A DNA stretch of 64,000 nt from an uncultured Lachnospiraceae bacterium (lineage in GTDB: Bacteria; Bacillota; Clostridia; Lachnospirales; Lachnospiraceae): assembly GCA_947086895.1 (NCBI GenBank), contig CAMUAR010000013.1, positions 1-64,000 of the forward strand. The letters are read 5' to 3'. The notes under the pieces are model-generated. The model saw only the letters and a list, made by a program, of their open reading frames with translations. It searched no databases and was not told the DNA's origin. Shown in pieces: positions 52,248-61,356 of this stretch (position 1 is its first letter; each line of letters begins with the position of its first letter). The position numbers were made by a program, and so were the translations under genes.

Positions 52248-54653
52248 TTATGCTTTCCAGTATATTTCAGCAAAATCACCTCTTGCAATCGGCGTAGAAA
52301 AATCCGCTTCATTGCCATTTACTTTTAAAACAACCCAGCTTCCTTTCGCCGTTTTAACATCAAAATCATAAAAATCAAGAATATCAACAAAGATATATTT
52401 TTTCTTTCCTGACAGAGTAACCGGAGTCCCGTTTACTTTGATGCGGATAGAATCACTTGGTGACAATGGTTTTTCTTGTTCTAAAGTTTTCTCCTGCTGT
52501 TCTGATGGTTTCTTCTGCTGTACAGATTCTTTTTGTTCCGGCACTTTCTCCTGCTGCTCTGATATTTTATCCTGCTGCACAGATTCTTTTTGTTCCGGTA
52601 CTTTCCCCTGCTGCTCTGATATTTTATCCTGCTGTACAGATTCTTTTTGTTCCGGCACTTTCCCCTGCTGTTCTGATATTTTATCCTGCTGCACAGATTC
52701 TTCTTGTTTTATTACATGATCTGACATCTGTTCCAACGGTTGTTCTGATTTTTTCTGCGCCTGTACTGTCTGTTCTTTCTGCCGCCATAACTGCTCGTCC
52801 TCTTCATCGTCCTCCGGCAAGTTTTCCCATGAATCTGCTTCCTCGTAAACGGTATCTTCTGCCAAAAGAGTACTGATTTTAGGCTCACTTTCAAAATCAT
52901 AATCAACACGGAACTTCTCGTAGACTTTCTCATCCTCATTCGCTGGCATACGATTGACAAAAATGCCCTCTTTGTATGTAACATCCATAAAATTAAGCAA
53001 CTGCCGAAGTGTGTAATAATCTAAAATTTCCAGCCTGTCCTGTTCTTGAATATCATAATATTCGGACACAAGCTCATCATTCGCCCGAATAAACTTTGGA
53101 CATACCACAAGTTTTCCATTTACAGTAAACTCAATTGTACTGCGGTACTCTGCAAGTTCCCCCACTCTCCGCGCTGCAGGATTTCCTGCTGTGGACGCTG
53201 TAATCTCTATTGTATCGTTCGCCCCGATCGCCGAATTTACACTGGCAGGTTTCCCATTCAGCAAAATTTTTGCCGGCTCACCTTCCTCGCCGCGCACCAG
53301 TCTTTTTTTGCCGTTCACATAGAACTCTAACGCTTTCCCGCGCTTTGGAAACATCCCATCATTCGGAAAACCAATCGCCAACGCCGCATCTACAATTGTC
53401 AAATGATTATTGTCGTACAGTTTCACCCTATCCCCATTTACCTGAACAAAAATAAAATTATTTTTTTGTTCATAGTAGTTCAGACAGATTCCGATCGGCG
53501 TAACCAACAGAGGATCTTTCTTTGTCTCTGTCAGAAATGTAACTGCCCCAAGCACTTCCTCACCGCGCAGCGCAACTCTCTCTTTCGGCAGACCAAGATG
53601 CGCAGCCAGCGCGCCTATAAAACTTGGAAGTTTTCCGCCTCCTCCAACAACAAACACTGCGCTAACCGACTTTCCGCCGTTTAACTCCTTGATTCGATCT
53701 GCAATCAGCTTTGTGATCTCCTCCACCTTCTCCTGTGTTTCATCAAGAATCGCCTGCGGCGTCGTTGTGGTCGGAAGTCCAATAATATCATTGTACTGGA
53801 TAACTTCTCCCTGCCCAGAAGCCGCAATCTTAATCTCTTCCGCCGTGGCAAAATCCACCAGATGCCCCTGCACAATAATATTGGTGATTGCATCTCCCGC
53901 CGCAGGTATCATACCGTAGGCGACGATTGTTCCATCTTTTGTAATGCAAATATCCGATGTACCCGCGCCGACATCGACAAGCGCAATATTGAGAAGACGA
54001 AATTTCTCCGGTATCGCTACATTGATCGCCGCAATCGGTTCGAGCGTTAAATTATCAACCTCAAGCCCCGCTTTTGCCACGGCCGCATACAGCCCGTCAA
54101 TCACTTCCTCCGGCAAAAATGTGGCAAGAACCTCCGCCGCAATTTTATTGCCTTTGTGTCCTTCCAGATTAATCATCATCAATCCGTTTAAATAATAGTG
54201 TACTACCGTATATCCGACACAATAGAAATTGATATTTTCCTCCCGCGTCTCCTGGCGGAGAATCTCATAAGCCTTCTGAATACCGATCATTTCAAGCGCA
54301 TGTATCGTATCATTTGTGATTACCTCATCCGTAAACTCCTCGTCGCCAAGACTTTCATCAACGCGCACGGTCACTGTTTTTAATACGCGCCCTGCCGCCG
54401 CAATACACACCCTTGAAAGTTTTCTATCGATCTGCCGCTCCAGATCCCTCTTTACCTGCGCAATCGTCTCTGCCACCTTCTGGATATCATGGATCTGCCC
54501 ATCCAGCATCGCTCGTGTCTCATGGTAGCGGACACTCTGCGCCACTACAATAAAATTGTCGACATTCTGTTTATAGCCGACCGTGCCAACGATGCTCCTC
54601 GTTCCGATATCAAGACCAAATACGAGCTGGTCGGGAATTTTCCTTCCTTCCAT
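52248..54653 (-). CDS. large FtsA-like actin-family protein with repeat linker
   Basis: 801 residues from ATG 54653 (GGAGG 7 nt upstream). An N-terminal FtsA-type ATPase is complete: phosphate-1 GLDIGTRSIVGTVGY (13-27), phosphate-2 VDVGAGTSDI (226-235) and adenosine VVGGGGKLPSF (335-345). Then come beta-rich domains (400-600), an acidic hinge, a Gln/Glu/Lys-rich linker with 19-residue repeats (about 645-730) and a C-terminal beta-domain (about 735-801). Nearly twice normal FtsA length and lacking an obvious C-terminal amphipathic membrane helix. Probably a cell-shape or division scaffold; not the only possibility. Confidence 0.85.
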   Translation of the reverse strand: MEGRKIPDQLVFGLDIGTRSIVGTVGYKQNVDNFIVVAQSVRYHETRAMLDGQIHDIQKVAETIAQVKRDLERQIDRKLSRVCIAAAGRVLKTVTVRVDESLGDEEFTDEVITNDTIHALEMIGIQKAYEILRQETREENINFYCVGYTVVHYYLNGLMMINLEGHKGNKIAAEVLATFLPEEVIDGLYAAVAKAGLEVDNLTLEPIAAINVAIPEKFRLLNIALVDVGAGTSDICITKDGTIVAYGMIPAAGDAITNIIVQGHLVDFATAEEIKIAASGQGEVIQYNDIIGLPTTTTPQAILDETQEKVEEITKLIADRIKELNGGKSVSAVFVVGGGGKLPSFIGALAAHLGLPKERVALRGEEVLGAVTFLTETKKDPLLVTPIGICLNYYEQKNNFIFVQVNGDRVKLYDNNHLTIVDAALAIGFPNDGMFPKRGKALEFYVNGKKRLVRGEEGEPAKILLNGKPASVNSAIGANDTIEITASTAGNPAARRVGELAEYRSTIEFTVNGKLVVCPKFIRANDELVSEYYDIQEQDRLEILDYYTLRQLLNFMDVTYKEGIFVNRMPANEDEKVYEKFRVDYDFESEPKISTLLAEDTVYEEADSWENLPEDDEEDEQLWRQKEQTVQAQKKSEQPLEQMSDHVIKQEESVQQDKISEQQGKVPEQKESVQQDKISEQQGKVPEQKESVQQDKISEQQEKVPEQKESVQQKKPSEQQEKTLEQEKPLSPSDSIRIKVNGTPVTLSGKKKYIFVDILDFYDFDVKTAKGSWVVLKVNGNEADFSTPIARGDFAEIYWKA
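52466..52720 (-). repeat. 57-bp coding tandem repeat in the FtsA-like gene
   Basis: The landmark CAGATTCTT recurs at 52523, 52580, 52637 and 52694 with an exact 57-bp period; a degenerate unit precedes them. Each unit encodes ESVQQDKISEQQGKVPEQK or a close variant. The spacer stays in frame. Confidence 0.95.
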
Positions 54654-54764
54654 TATTGTACCTCCAGAAACAGGGAATTTTTTATGTCCCTTACATTTTA
54701 TCACAATTAGCCAAAGAATTCTACTATTTTCAAACTGTTCTCAAAATTTTCCCAAACTTCCAAT

Positions 54765-54872
54765 CCTTCTGCCGCTTTTTTTCTGACTTTTGACAGCGAA
54801 TCTTTCACCCGTCATTTTCCTTCTGCCGCCCTTTTTTCTAGCTTTGGGCAGCGGATTTCTTTCCAATGATCT
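54765..54872. repeat. imperfect 54-bp tandem duplication
   Basis: Two units starting CCTTCTGCCGC at 54765 and 54819 share T-rich and CAGCG elements; a third, partial unit reaches into the 3' end of coaE. Non-coding, between coaE and the FtsA-like gene. Confidence 0.45.
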
Positions 54873-55484
54873 TTATTCTGCTGCCGCTTTGCCGCAGATC
54901 TTTTTCAGCTGTTTTAGAATATTGTCCTGCGTAATGCCATCCTGATTGTCAATTACCGCCGTCGCAATGTTTCGAAATTCTTCCTCCGTTTTTTGCCTGG
55001 CAAATAATTCTGTAATTTTTTGGTCAGAATATCCTCTGCTTTTTTTCAGGCGCTCGCGTCTTTGTTCGTCCGGAGCATACACATACCATACCTGGTCGCA
55101 GAAACTATGATATCTCCCCTCGATCAACAGCGCTGTCTCAATCAATAAATAATCGTGCCATCCAGCCCCCCGCTCCTTCTGAACTTCCGCGAGCACATAC
55201 TCTGTCACAGGAGGATGCGTCAGCATATTCAGCCGTTCCAGCTTCTTTGCATCAGAAAAAACAAGTGCCGCCAGTTTCTTTCGGTCAATCGTTCCTCCTT
55301 CTTTTAAAATGCTCTCTCCAAACTCACAAACTACGTTCTGGTACACAATCCCGCCTGGTTCCATCTGCATTCTTGACACCTCGTCCGTCAGAATGCTCCG
55401 ACAGTTAAAATGCTGTTCCATCAACTGGATAATTGTAGATTTCCCGCAGCCAACGCCTCCTGTCAATCCGATCACCCAAGTCAT
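54873..55484 (-). CDS. coaE: dephospho-CoA kinase
   Basis: 203 residues. P-loop IGLTGGVGCGKSTI, then RKKLAALVFSDAKKLERLNMLTHP, LLIETALLIEG and the LID region ERLKKSRGYS. Last step of CoA synthesis. 11 bp after polA, as in many Firmicutes; GGGGGCGG before the ATG. Confidence 0.95.
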   Translation of the reverse strand: MTWVIGLTGGVGCGKSTIIQLMEQHFNCRSILTDEVSRMQMEPGGIVYQNVVCEFGESILKEGGTIDRKKLAALVFSDAKKLERLNMLTHPPVTEYVLAEVQKERGAGWHDYLLIETALLIEGRYHSFCDQVWYVYAPDEQRRERLKKSRGYSDQKITELFARQKTEEEFRNIATAVIDNQDGITQDNILKQLKKICGKAAAE

Positions 55485-55495
55485 AACCGCCCCCT

Positions 55496-58400
55496 TTAAT
55501 GCGCCTCAAGCCAGTTGCTGCCTGCTCCTGCGGACACAGTAAGAGGCACGTGAAGCTCTGCGGCATGTGACATTTCTTCAATCAAAATTTCTTTTACCTG
55601 TTCTAACTCACTTTCTTTTACTTCCACCAAAAGCTCATCGTGAATTTGAAGCAAAAGCCTCGACTGAAACCCGCCTTCCACAAGTTTTCGATCCACGCGC
55701 AGCATCGCAAATTTCATAATGTCCGCCGCAGTCCCCTGGATCGGCGCGTTCATCGCAATCCGCTCCTCCTCCGCCTGCTTTTTGCTATTGGTGCTGGAAA
55801 TATCCGGCAGCGGGCGTATTCTGCCAAACAGCGTCCTTGTCTCCTGCATTTCTCTTCCTTTGTCAACAAGACTGTCCATATACTGTTTTACTCCGCTGTA
55901 CGTCTTAAAATAATTGTCCATATATTCCGCCGCTTCATGTTTTGAAATATTAAGACGCTGGCTAAGACCAAAAGAACTTGTTCCGTACACAATACTGAAA
56001 TTCACTTCTTTTGCACGGCTTCGTTGCTCTTTTGTCACCTCGTCAAACGGCGTGTGAAATACCTCGGACGCGGTGAGCTGATGAATGTCCTGTGCTTCCT
56101 GATACGCTTTTACCAGCCGTTGATCGCCGGAAAGATGAGCGAGCACGCGCAGTTCAATCTGTGAATAATCCGCGTCCAAAAATACAAATCCATCCTCAGG
56201 AATAAAAACACGGCGCAGCAGCCTGCCCGCTTCCATACGTATTGGAATATTCTGCAAATCCGGGTTTGTGCTGCTGATTCGCCCTGTCGCCGTAATGGTC
56301 TGATGAAACTTTCCATGTATTCTGCCGTCCGGCAAAATAAACGCTGCAAGCCCGTCCGCATAAGTGGACTTTAATTTCGACATCTGCCGGTATTCCAAGA
56401 TTTTTTCCACAATAGGGTGATCTTTGGCAAGGGGTTCCAGCACATCCGCCGCGGTTGAATAGCCAGTCTTTGTTTTTTTGCCCTTAGAAAGCCCCAGCTT
56501 TTCAAATAAAAGATCTCCTACCTGCTTTGTCGAATTGATATTAAATTCTTCCCCGGCAAGTGTATAAATTTCTTTTTCCAGCGCTGATATTTTTTCCCCA
56601 AGCTCCTTTCCATACTCGGAAAGTTCCTCTTTTTTTATGCGTATTCCCCGCTCTTCCATCGCGCGCAGTGTAAATAATAACGGCATCTCAAGCCCGAAAA
56701 ACAATTCCTCCATTCCTTTTTCATTCAACTGTTCCAAAAGGCTTGGCGCAAGCAAAAACGACATATTACAGCCAAGTGTCAAAATCTTTTTCACAGATTC
56801 TGTTAAAATATACGCTGCTTCCGCCCTTGTCAATTTTCCAAAAAGTTCTTTCTCCCCTGGAAGCGCTAAACCATATAAGTTCTTTGCCATACTGACATAA
56901 TCGTATTTTCCTGTAAGGGGATTAATTAAATACGCTGCAATCTGCGCATCAATCAGTACTTTTTGTTTGCACAAATCATACATTAGCTCCTTTGGCAGCA
57001 CAGCGAGCTGCTCTTTTAAATCCCCAGTTACCATTGTGATTCCAAGCTCACCCGCCTTCTCAAACAATGCGGCAAGCTCCTGCTGATTTGGCTTTCCAAT
57101 ATAAATGGTATCTGCGCTTGCTTGCAGTGCGACCATCAAAAGGTCTTCGTCCATAAAAAAAGTTTGGAACGCTAACATTTTTCCACTGAGAAGTTCCTTT
57201 TCAGGAATCATGCAAAAATCTAATATATTAGAAGGTTCTTTATAATCTGGATACCATGTTTTCTTCCCGGTTCTTGATGTTATTGAAGCATCTTCTTTGG
57301 ACTCAAAATTTTCCTTTTTCTCTTTCTCTTTTCTCCGACCGTCTATCTCCTCGTCCCAGCCTTCCGGCGGATTCATTGGGAATACATAAGAAGCGGAGCC
57401 AAAAGCATTCGACGGCGCTGTGCTTTCAAATGGATTTTCCTCTGCCAGCTGAAATCCATCCCCAACATCCTCGCCTTTTTTCCCAGGTTCCTCAATCTTT
57501 AATGAGCGGAACTGAAGACGTGCAAATTCCTTCTTTGCCTCCTCCTTATTAAGATTCACGCGCAGATCCTCCAGTGTGACTTCAAGAGGAATATCTTTTT
57601 TAATGGTCGCAAGTGTTTTTGAGAGCAGTGCGGCCTTCTCCCCAACAAGTTCCGTATCGCTTTTTTTCATCAGCGGTCCCATCGGAGAACGCTTTATGCC
57701 AAGCCGCTCCTTCCACTCCACAGCAAGCTTTTTTCTGCCCGGCTCGTCGAGCGCATTCAACACTTTATAGAGAGCTTCCACTGAACCGTACTCGTGGATC
57801 AGCGCTGCTGCCGTCATCTCCCCGACTCCCGGAACTCCCTTGATATTATCTGAGGCATCCCCCTGCAACCCCTTTAACGAATTTATGGATTCCGGCTTTA
57901 CGCCAAATTCTTTTTCCACCAGTTCCACATTAAATGGAAATGTTCGATCCGGCACATCGTAATCCCTCTGTCTCATCGCATACTTTTCATACAATTCTTC
58001 CGTCTTTTTTGCAGTTGAATGAATCATCCACAATTCTGTCCGCTCTGTGACAAGCTGCAAATAATCATGATCTTTTGTCATAATGCGCACGGGAACCTGC
58101 CCTTCAAATTTCCCTGCAAGCGTACCGGAAAAATCATCTGCCTCATAGCGCGTATCCATAAACTGACGGATATTCATTTTCTCAAGCAAATCCTGGCAGA
58201 GCTTAAATTGATTTTTTAAAGGCAGCATTGTCTCACCGCGGTTTCCCTTGTAATCAGGATAGATTTCTCTGCGGAAGGTATCCCTTGTCAAGTCCCATGC
58301 GACCGCAAGATACGCCGGCTGTTGATCCCTCAATATCCTTAAAAGAACTCTCATAAAACCGTACACCGCATTTGTGTAGATTCCGGTATCTGTCTGCATA

Positions 58401-58525
58401 ATTCTTGGAAAATACTTTTCTTTTTCCTCCATTGTTTTTGCAAACACAATCTCGCGCGGAAGATTTCCAAAAAACTGTGTTGTCAATAAACTCGAACCAT
58501 CAACGATCAATAAAAAATCTGACAT
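55496..58525 (-). CDS. polA: DNA polymerase I
   Basis: 1009 residues from ATG 58525, about 120 more than usual. The 5' nuclease domain (1-310) has YKGNRGETM and GLQGDASDNIKGVPGVG. A Lys/Glu-rich insert of about 90 residues (345-435) lies before the 3' exonuclease-like domain, which lacks the D-x-E motif and should be inactive, as in Bacillus. The polymerase has motif A VFLDADYSQIELRVLAHL, motif B RSRAKEVNFSIVYGTS and motif C IHDELLVEV. It starts 2 bp after the zinc-finger gene. Confidence 0.97.
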   Translation of the reverse strand: MSDFLLIVDGSSLLTTQFFGNLPREIVFAKTMEEKEKYFPRIMQTDTGIYTNAVYGFMRVLLRILRDQQPAYLAVAWDLTRDTFRREIYPDYKGNRGETMLPLKNQFKLCQDLLEKMNIRQFMDTRYEADDFSGTLAGKFEGQVPVRIMTKDHDYLQLVTERTELWMIHSTAKKTEELYEKYAMRQRDYDVPDRTFPFNVELVEKEFGVKPESINSLKGLQGDASDNIKGVPGVGEMTAAALIHEYGSVEALYKVLNALDEPGRKKLAVEWKERLGIKRSPMGPLMKKSDTELVGEKAALLSKTLATIKKDIPLEVTLEDLRVNLNKEEAKKEFARLQFRSLKIEEPGKKGEDVGDGFQLAEENPFESTAPSNAFGSASYVFPMNPPEGWDEEIDGRRKEKEKKENFESKEDASITSRTGKKTWYPDYKEPSNILDFCMIPEKELLSGKMLAFQTFFMDEDLLMVALQASADTIYIGKPNQQELAALFEKAGELGITMVTGDLKEQLAVLPKELMYDLCKQKVLIDAQIAAYLINPLTGKYDYVSMAKNLYGLALPGEKELFGKLTRAEAAYILTESVKKILTLGCNMSFLLAPSLLEQLNEKGMEELFFGLEMPLLFTLRAMEERGIRIKKEELSEYGKELGEKISALEKEIYTLAGEEFNINSTKQVGDLLFEKLGLSKGKKTKTGYSTAADVLEPLAKDHPIVEKILEYRQMSKLKSTYADGLAAFILPDGRIHGKFHQTITATGRISSTNPDLQNIPIRMEAGRLLRRVFIPEDGFVFLDADYSQIELRVLAHLSGDQRLVKAYQEAQDIHQLTASEVFHTPFDEVTKEQRSRAKEVNFSIVYGTSSFGLSQRLNISKHEAAEYMDNYFKTYSGVKQYMDSLVDKGREMQETRTLFGRIRPLPDISSTNSKKQAEEERIAMNAPIQGTAADIMKFAMLRVDRKLVEGGFQSRLLLQIHDELLVEVKESELEQVKEILIEEMSHAAELHVPLTVSAGAGSNWLEAH

Positions 58526-58527
58526 AA

Positions 58528-59187
58528 TCACCGCCCCTTTAATGTAATATAAATACTTCTTTTAATCTCCGGTCTTTTCCCCTCAAGAAGTTTTTCGTAA
58601 AAAGACCCGACAGCCGCCTCAAATTCTTCTGGAAGCGCATAATGTATCTCCCCTCCTGGTTTCAGCGCCAAAAGAATCCCTCTATCCTGCTCCCAAAGCT
58701 TTGTTCGCACAAGCATTCTCGCCTGCTGACTCAGCGTGAAATCACATAGTTCCACATTGTGAATAACCGCGGCACGGCTGACAAAAGCAATCTCCTCCGG
58801 CACGGACAATTCAAGCCGGAAAGACGGTTTGACGGCAGACACAGGCGGAAGCGGCTCCGCAGCGGTTTTGCTCATGCTTACACCGAGCGCAATGCCGACA
58901 AACAAAAGCACCATAACAAGACGAACCCTTCGGATTTTCGCCAGCAGCTGCGCCCGCTGCCATTCCTTTCCTGTCCGCTCAAGCAGTTCTTCCACCGCCC
59001 CGCTGTAATCACCTGTCCCAACATCATCAATCACACCTGTTGTAACAAGAACAACAAGATAGAATTCCAGCTCCTCACGGCACTGCTTACAACCGCGGAT
59101 ATGCTGCACTAATTTTATCTCTTGTTCCAAGCTCAACTTATTTTCCAAAAATGGCACGACAAGCGACTGTGCCTCGGTACAATCCAT
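58528..59187 (-). CDS. zf-HC2-type membrane protein (anti-sigma-like)
   Basis: 219 residues from ATG 59187 (GGAGG about 7 nt upstream). An N-terminal zinc-finger motif has Cys3 and H-x3-C-x2-C (HIRGCKQC, about 29-36). One membrane helix at about 105-122 (LVMVLLFVGIALGV). The outer domain (125-219) is unrecognised. Family members bind a sigma factor or respond to redox; no sigma gene is adjacent. Co-transcribed with polA and coaE. Confidence 0.82.
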   Translation of the reverse strand: MDCTEAQSLVVPFLENKLSLEQEIKLVQHIRGCKQCREELEFYLVVLVTTGVIDDVGTGDYSGAVEELLERTGKEWQRAQLLAKIRRVRLVMVLLFVGIALGVSMSKTAAEPLPPVSAVKPSFRLELSVPEEIAFVSRAAVIHNVELCDFTLSQQARMLVRTKLWEQDRGILLALKPGGEIHYALPEEFEAAVGSFYEKLLEGKRPEIKRSIYITLKGR

Positions 59188-59292
59188 CTTAATCCCTCCT
59201 GATGTGCTTGCCTTTGCTGTTCTTGTCCACATATAAAGCACAGAATTTTACATACAATAAGAAATAACCATTTATTTTGCGCTCTTACAATT

Positions 59293-59321
59293 ATTGTACA
59301 CGCTGAAAAGAAAAAAATCAA
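59293..59321 (-). promoter_or_regulatory. promoter of the zf-HC2-polA-coaE operon
   Basis: On the minus strand TTGATT (59321-59316), 17-bp spacer and TACAAT (59298-59293). The remaining parts of 59188-59573 hold AT-rich DNA without a gene. Confidence 0.55.
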
Positions 59322-59573
59322 GAAAAGAGAAAGATTGTTAATGTGAACATTGTATAAAAGAAAAAACAAACAAATATAAAGAAACTTTCCGAAAACTCTG
59401 AGACAAAATTCATGACAAAAAATGATTTTAGAAATATTAAATAAACATTAAAATCACGAAAAAACAGCCGCAAACCATTGATCTCACTGAGAAATCTACG
59501 ATTTACGACCGTCTTTTACCGTGCAAAACAGCGCGAAACATGAACCACTTGTGTTCCGCTTCGCGCCCTTCGA

Positions 59574-59657
59574 TGCCGCAGGCGGGACTTGAACCCGCAC
59601 GAAGTTGCCCCCGGCAGATTTTGAGTCTGCTGCGTCTGCCATTCCGCCACTGCGGCA
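59574..59657 (-). tRNA. tRNA-Leu (anticodon CAA)
   Basis: 84 nt on the minus strand. Acceptor TGCCGCA/TGCGGCA; anticodon stem GCAGA/TCTGC around loop CTCAAAA, giving anticodon CAA. Variable arm CGGGGGCAACTTCG is long, as in class II Leu tRNAs; T arm GCGGG-TTCAAGT-CCCGC. CCA is not encoded. Confidence 0.95.
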
Positions 59658-59724
59658 AATATTGGCTTTTCCGTCCAACATGTTGCATTATAACACATCA
59701 TCAAACAAAATGCAAGTATTATTT

Positions 59725-60774
59725 TTATAAAATTCTTTTCGCTATAGTTTCTGGGTTTCTGGCAGCCAAAATCGCCTTGTCAGCATCAATCTTGCGCTCA
59801 AGATACAACTGATAAACCGCATCGTCCATCCCCTGCATTCCAAATTTTTTATCGGACTGAATCAAAGAATCGATCTGGCTTGTTTTTGCCTCCCGAATCA
59901 AATTTCGGATTGTGTCTGTCGCACACATAACCTCAAACGCAGCAACGCGCCCTGCATCGTCTGACGCAGAAATCAACTGCTGGGAAACAACTGCCTCAAT
60001 CACCGACGCAAACCGCGGGCGGATATCCTGCCCGACTCCTGAAAATAGATCCATAATATAATTCAGAGTAGGCACTACGCCAAAAGTATGCAATACAGCA
60101 AATACAAGACATCCTGCTTCCGCCGCAGTCAATGCTGCTAAAACGGAGTCCGCATCGCGCAGTTCTCCTGCCAAAATAACATCTGCGTCCTCACGCAGTG
60201 CCGCACGCAGAGCTTTGGTACAGCTTGTGGCATCTGCTCCAATCTCACGCTGACTAACCATCGATTTTTTATGACCATACAAATACTCTATTGGATTTTC
60301 TATTGTGATAATGGAAACGTTTCTCTCTGTATTGATCTTGTCAATCAGTGCAGCAATTGTTGTTGTTTTCCCGCTCCCGTGTGCGCCCGTCACAAAAACA
60401 AGCCCCTGTTTTTTCTTTGTCAACTCTACTACAGAAAATGGTATGCCAAGTTCCTCCACCTTTGGTATTTCATCTCGGATCATACGTATTGCTATAGCGG
60501 GAGTCTTTTGCTGTAAAAATACATTGACTCGGCAGCGCGCTGTTCCAATTTGACATGTAAATTCTGTTTCGCCCTGTTTTTCTAACATCGCACGGAAATG
60601 ATTTGGAATAATTTGATTTAACATTCCCTCCACATCTTCCGCCGAAATTCCCGGATCATCTAAGCTGCACAGTTCGCCATTCACCCTTATTCTCGGCGGT
60701 ATTCCAGCTATTATATGCAGATCGCTTGCCGCCTGCTTTTTCGCGGCATTTACAAACTCCTCTATTATCGCCAT
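59725..60774 (-). CDS. pilT: PilT-like twitching ATPase (orphan)
   Basis: 349 residues. N-terminal PAS-like domain with ASDLHIIAGIPPRIRVNGEL, Walker A GAHGSGKTTT (about 135; usually GPTGSGKST), the Asp box ENPIEYLYGHKKSMVSQREIG, and the Walker B ADVILAGELRD (usually VGEMRD). A His box ALHTFGVVPTLN is present with small differences. Probable hexameric ATPase that retracts pili or moves related fibres. No pilin, PilB or PilC gene is adjacent. It has its own promoter. Confidence 0.88.
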   Translation of the reverse strand: MAIIEEFVNAAKKQAASDLHIIAGIPPRIRVNGELCSLDDPGISAEDVEGMLNQIIPNHFRAMLEKQGETEFTCQIGTARCRVNVFLQQKTPAIAIRMIRDEIPKVEELGIPFSVVELTKKKQGLVFVTGAHGSGKTTTIAALIDKINTERNVSIITIENPIEYLYGHKKSMVSQREIGADATSCTKALRAALREDADVILAGELRDADSVLAALTAAEAGCLVFAVLHTFGVVPTLNYIMDLFSGVGQDIRPRFASVIEAVVSQQLISASDDAGRVAAFEVMCATDTIRNLIREAKTSQIDSLIQSDKKFGMQGMDDAVYQLYLERKIDADKAILAARNPETIAKRIL

Positions 60775-60831
60775 GAAAATCTCCCTTTTATTTCCTGCAC
60801 GTCGGGTCTTTTTTGCATTACCCGCAGGTAA

Positions 60832-60860
60832 ATTATACTTTCGTTTCTACATTTCGTCAA
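60832..60860 (-). promoter_or_regulatory. pilT promoter
   Basis: On the minus strand TTGACG (60860-60855), 17-bp spacer and TATAAT (60837-60832). Confidence 0.8.
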
Positions 60861-61002
60861 CACCTGCTAGAAACTATTCCCACTCTCTTTTAAAATCTAT
60901 TGTTTTCTGTGTAAAATTTACATCTTTTATAAAATCCACTCAAACATTCCTGTTTTTTCCTATAAGGAATCCATAAAAAATTTATTAACTCTACAATTTT
61001 TG

Positions 61003-61031
61003 TTGAAGTCGCCCGCCAATTGTCGTATAAT
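61003..61031 (+). promoter_or_regulatory. activase promoter
   Basis: TTGAAG (61003-61008), 17-bp spacer and TATAAT (61026-61031). The leader would be about 360 nt. Confidence 0.78.
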
Positions 61032-61220
61032 ACAAGCTCATGGGAGCTTTTATCCCTTTACCTATATATATGTGCATGTCAGGCTGGCGGCACAAAGCAC
61101 CAAAAATTTACAGCTCGTTGCAGCATAACCATTATTTTGCCTATGGAAATAAAATCTGCTCCAAACAAAAAATGTATTGGTATCAAATTAAAACAACATC
61201 AATAATTTTCCAAAAGCAAT

Positions 61221-61356
61221 CTAAGGGGTGTCTGAAAACTGCTTTCTGCGGGCTGTGCGTCTCAATTTATAGAAGAATTCTGCCGAATAAGGGAACAAAA
61301 ATCATGCAAATTGAAACGTGCAGAATGCAGGAATAAGTTTTCAGACATGTCCTAAG
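61221..61356. mobile_element. possible MITE or palindromic repeat
   Basis: Perfect 12-bp terminal inverted repeats TGTCTGAAAACT/AGTTTTCAGACA (61229-61240, 61336-61347), continued inwards by CTGC/GCAG, CTGTGCGT/ACGTGCAG and CAATTT/AAATTG pairs with short internal loops. CTAAG flanks both sides (61221-61225, 61352-61356) as a possible 5-bp target duplication. No coding content. It lies in the leader between promoter and activase gene. Confidence 0.58.

Noticed and set aside
52466-52720. Regular repeats that could suggest a CRISPR array
   Set aside because: The 57-bp units are contiguous, in frame and coding; there are no unique spacers and no cas genes.
55485-58531. Similar ATTAAAGGGGCGG stretches before polA and coaE as another leader repeat
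   Set aside because: Most of each stretch is the 3' coding end of the preceding gene and the hairpin part is absent; similarity is short and likely due to SD needs.
61040-61336. A 98-codon open frame in the activase leader
   Set aside because: No SD, odd composition, and it runs through the palindromic element; treated as non-coding leader.
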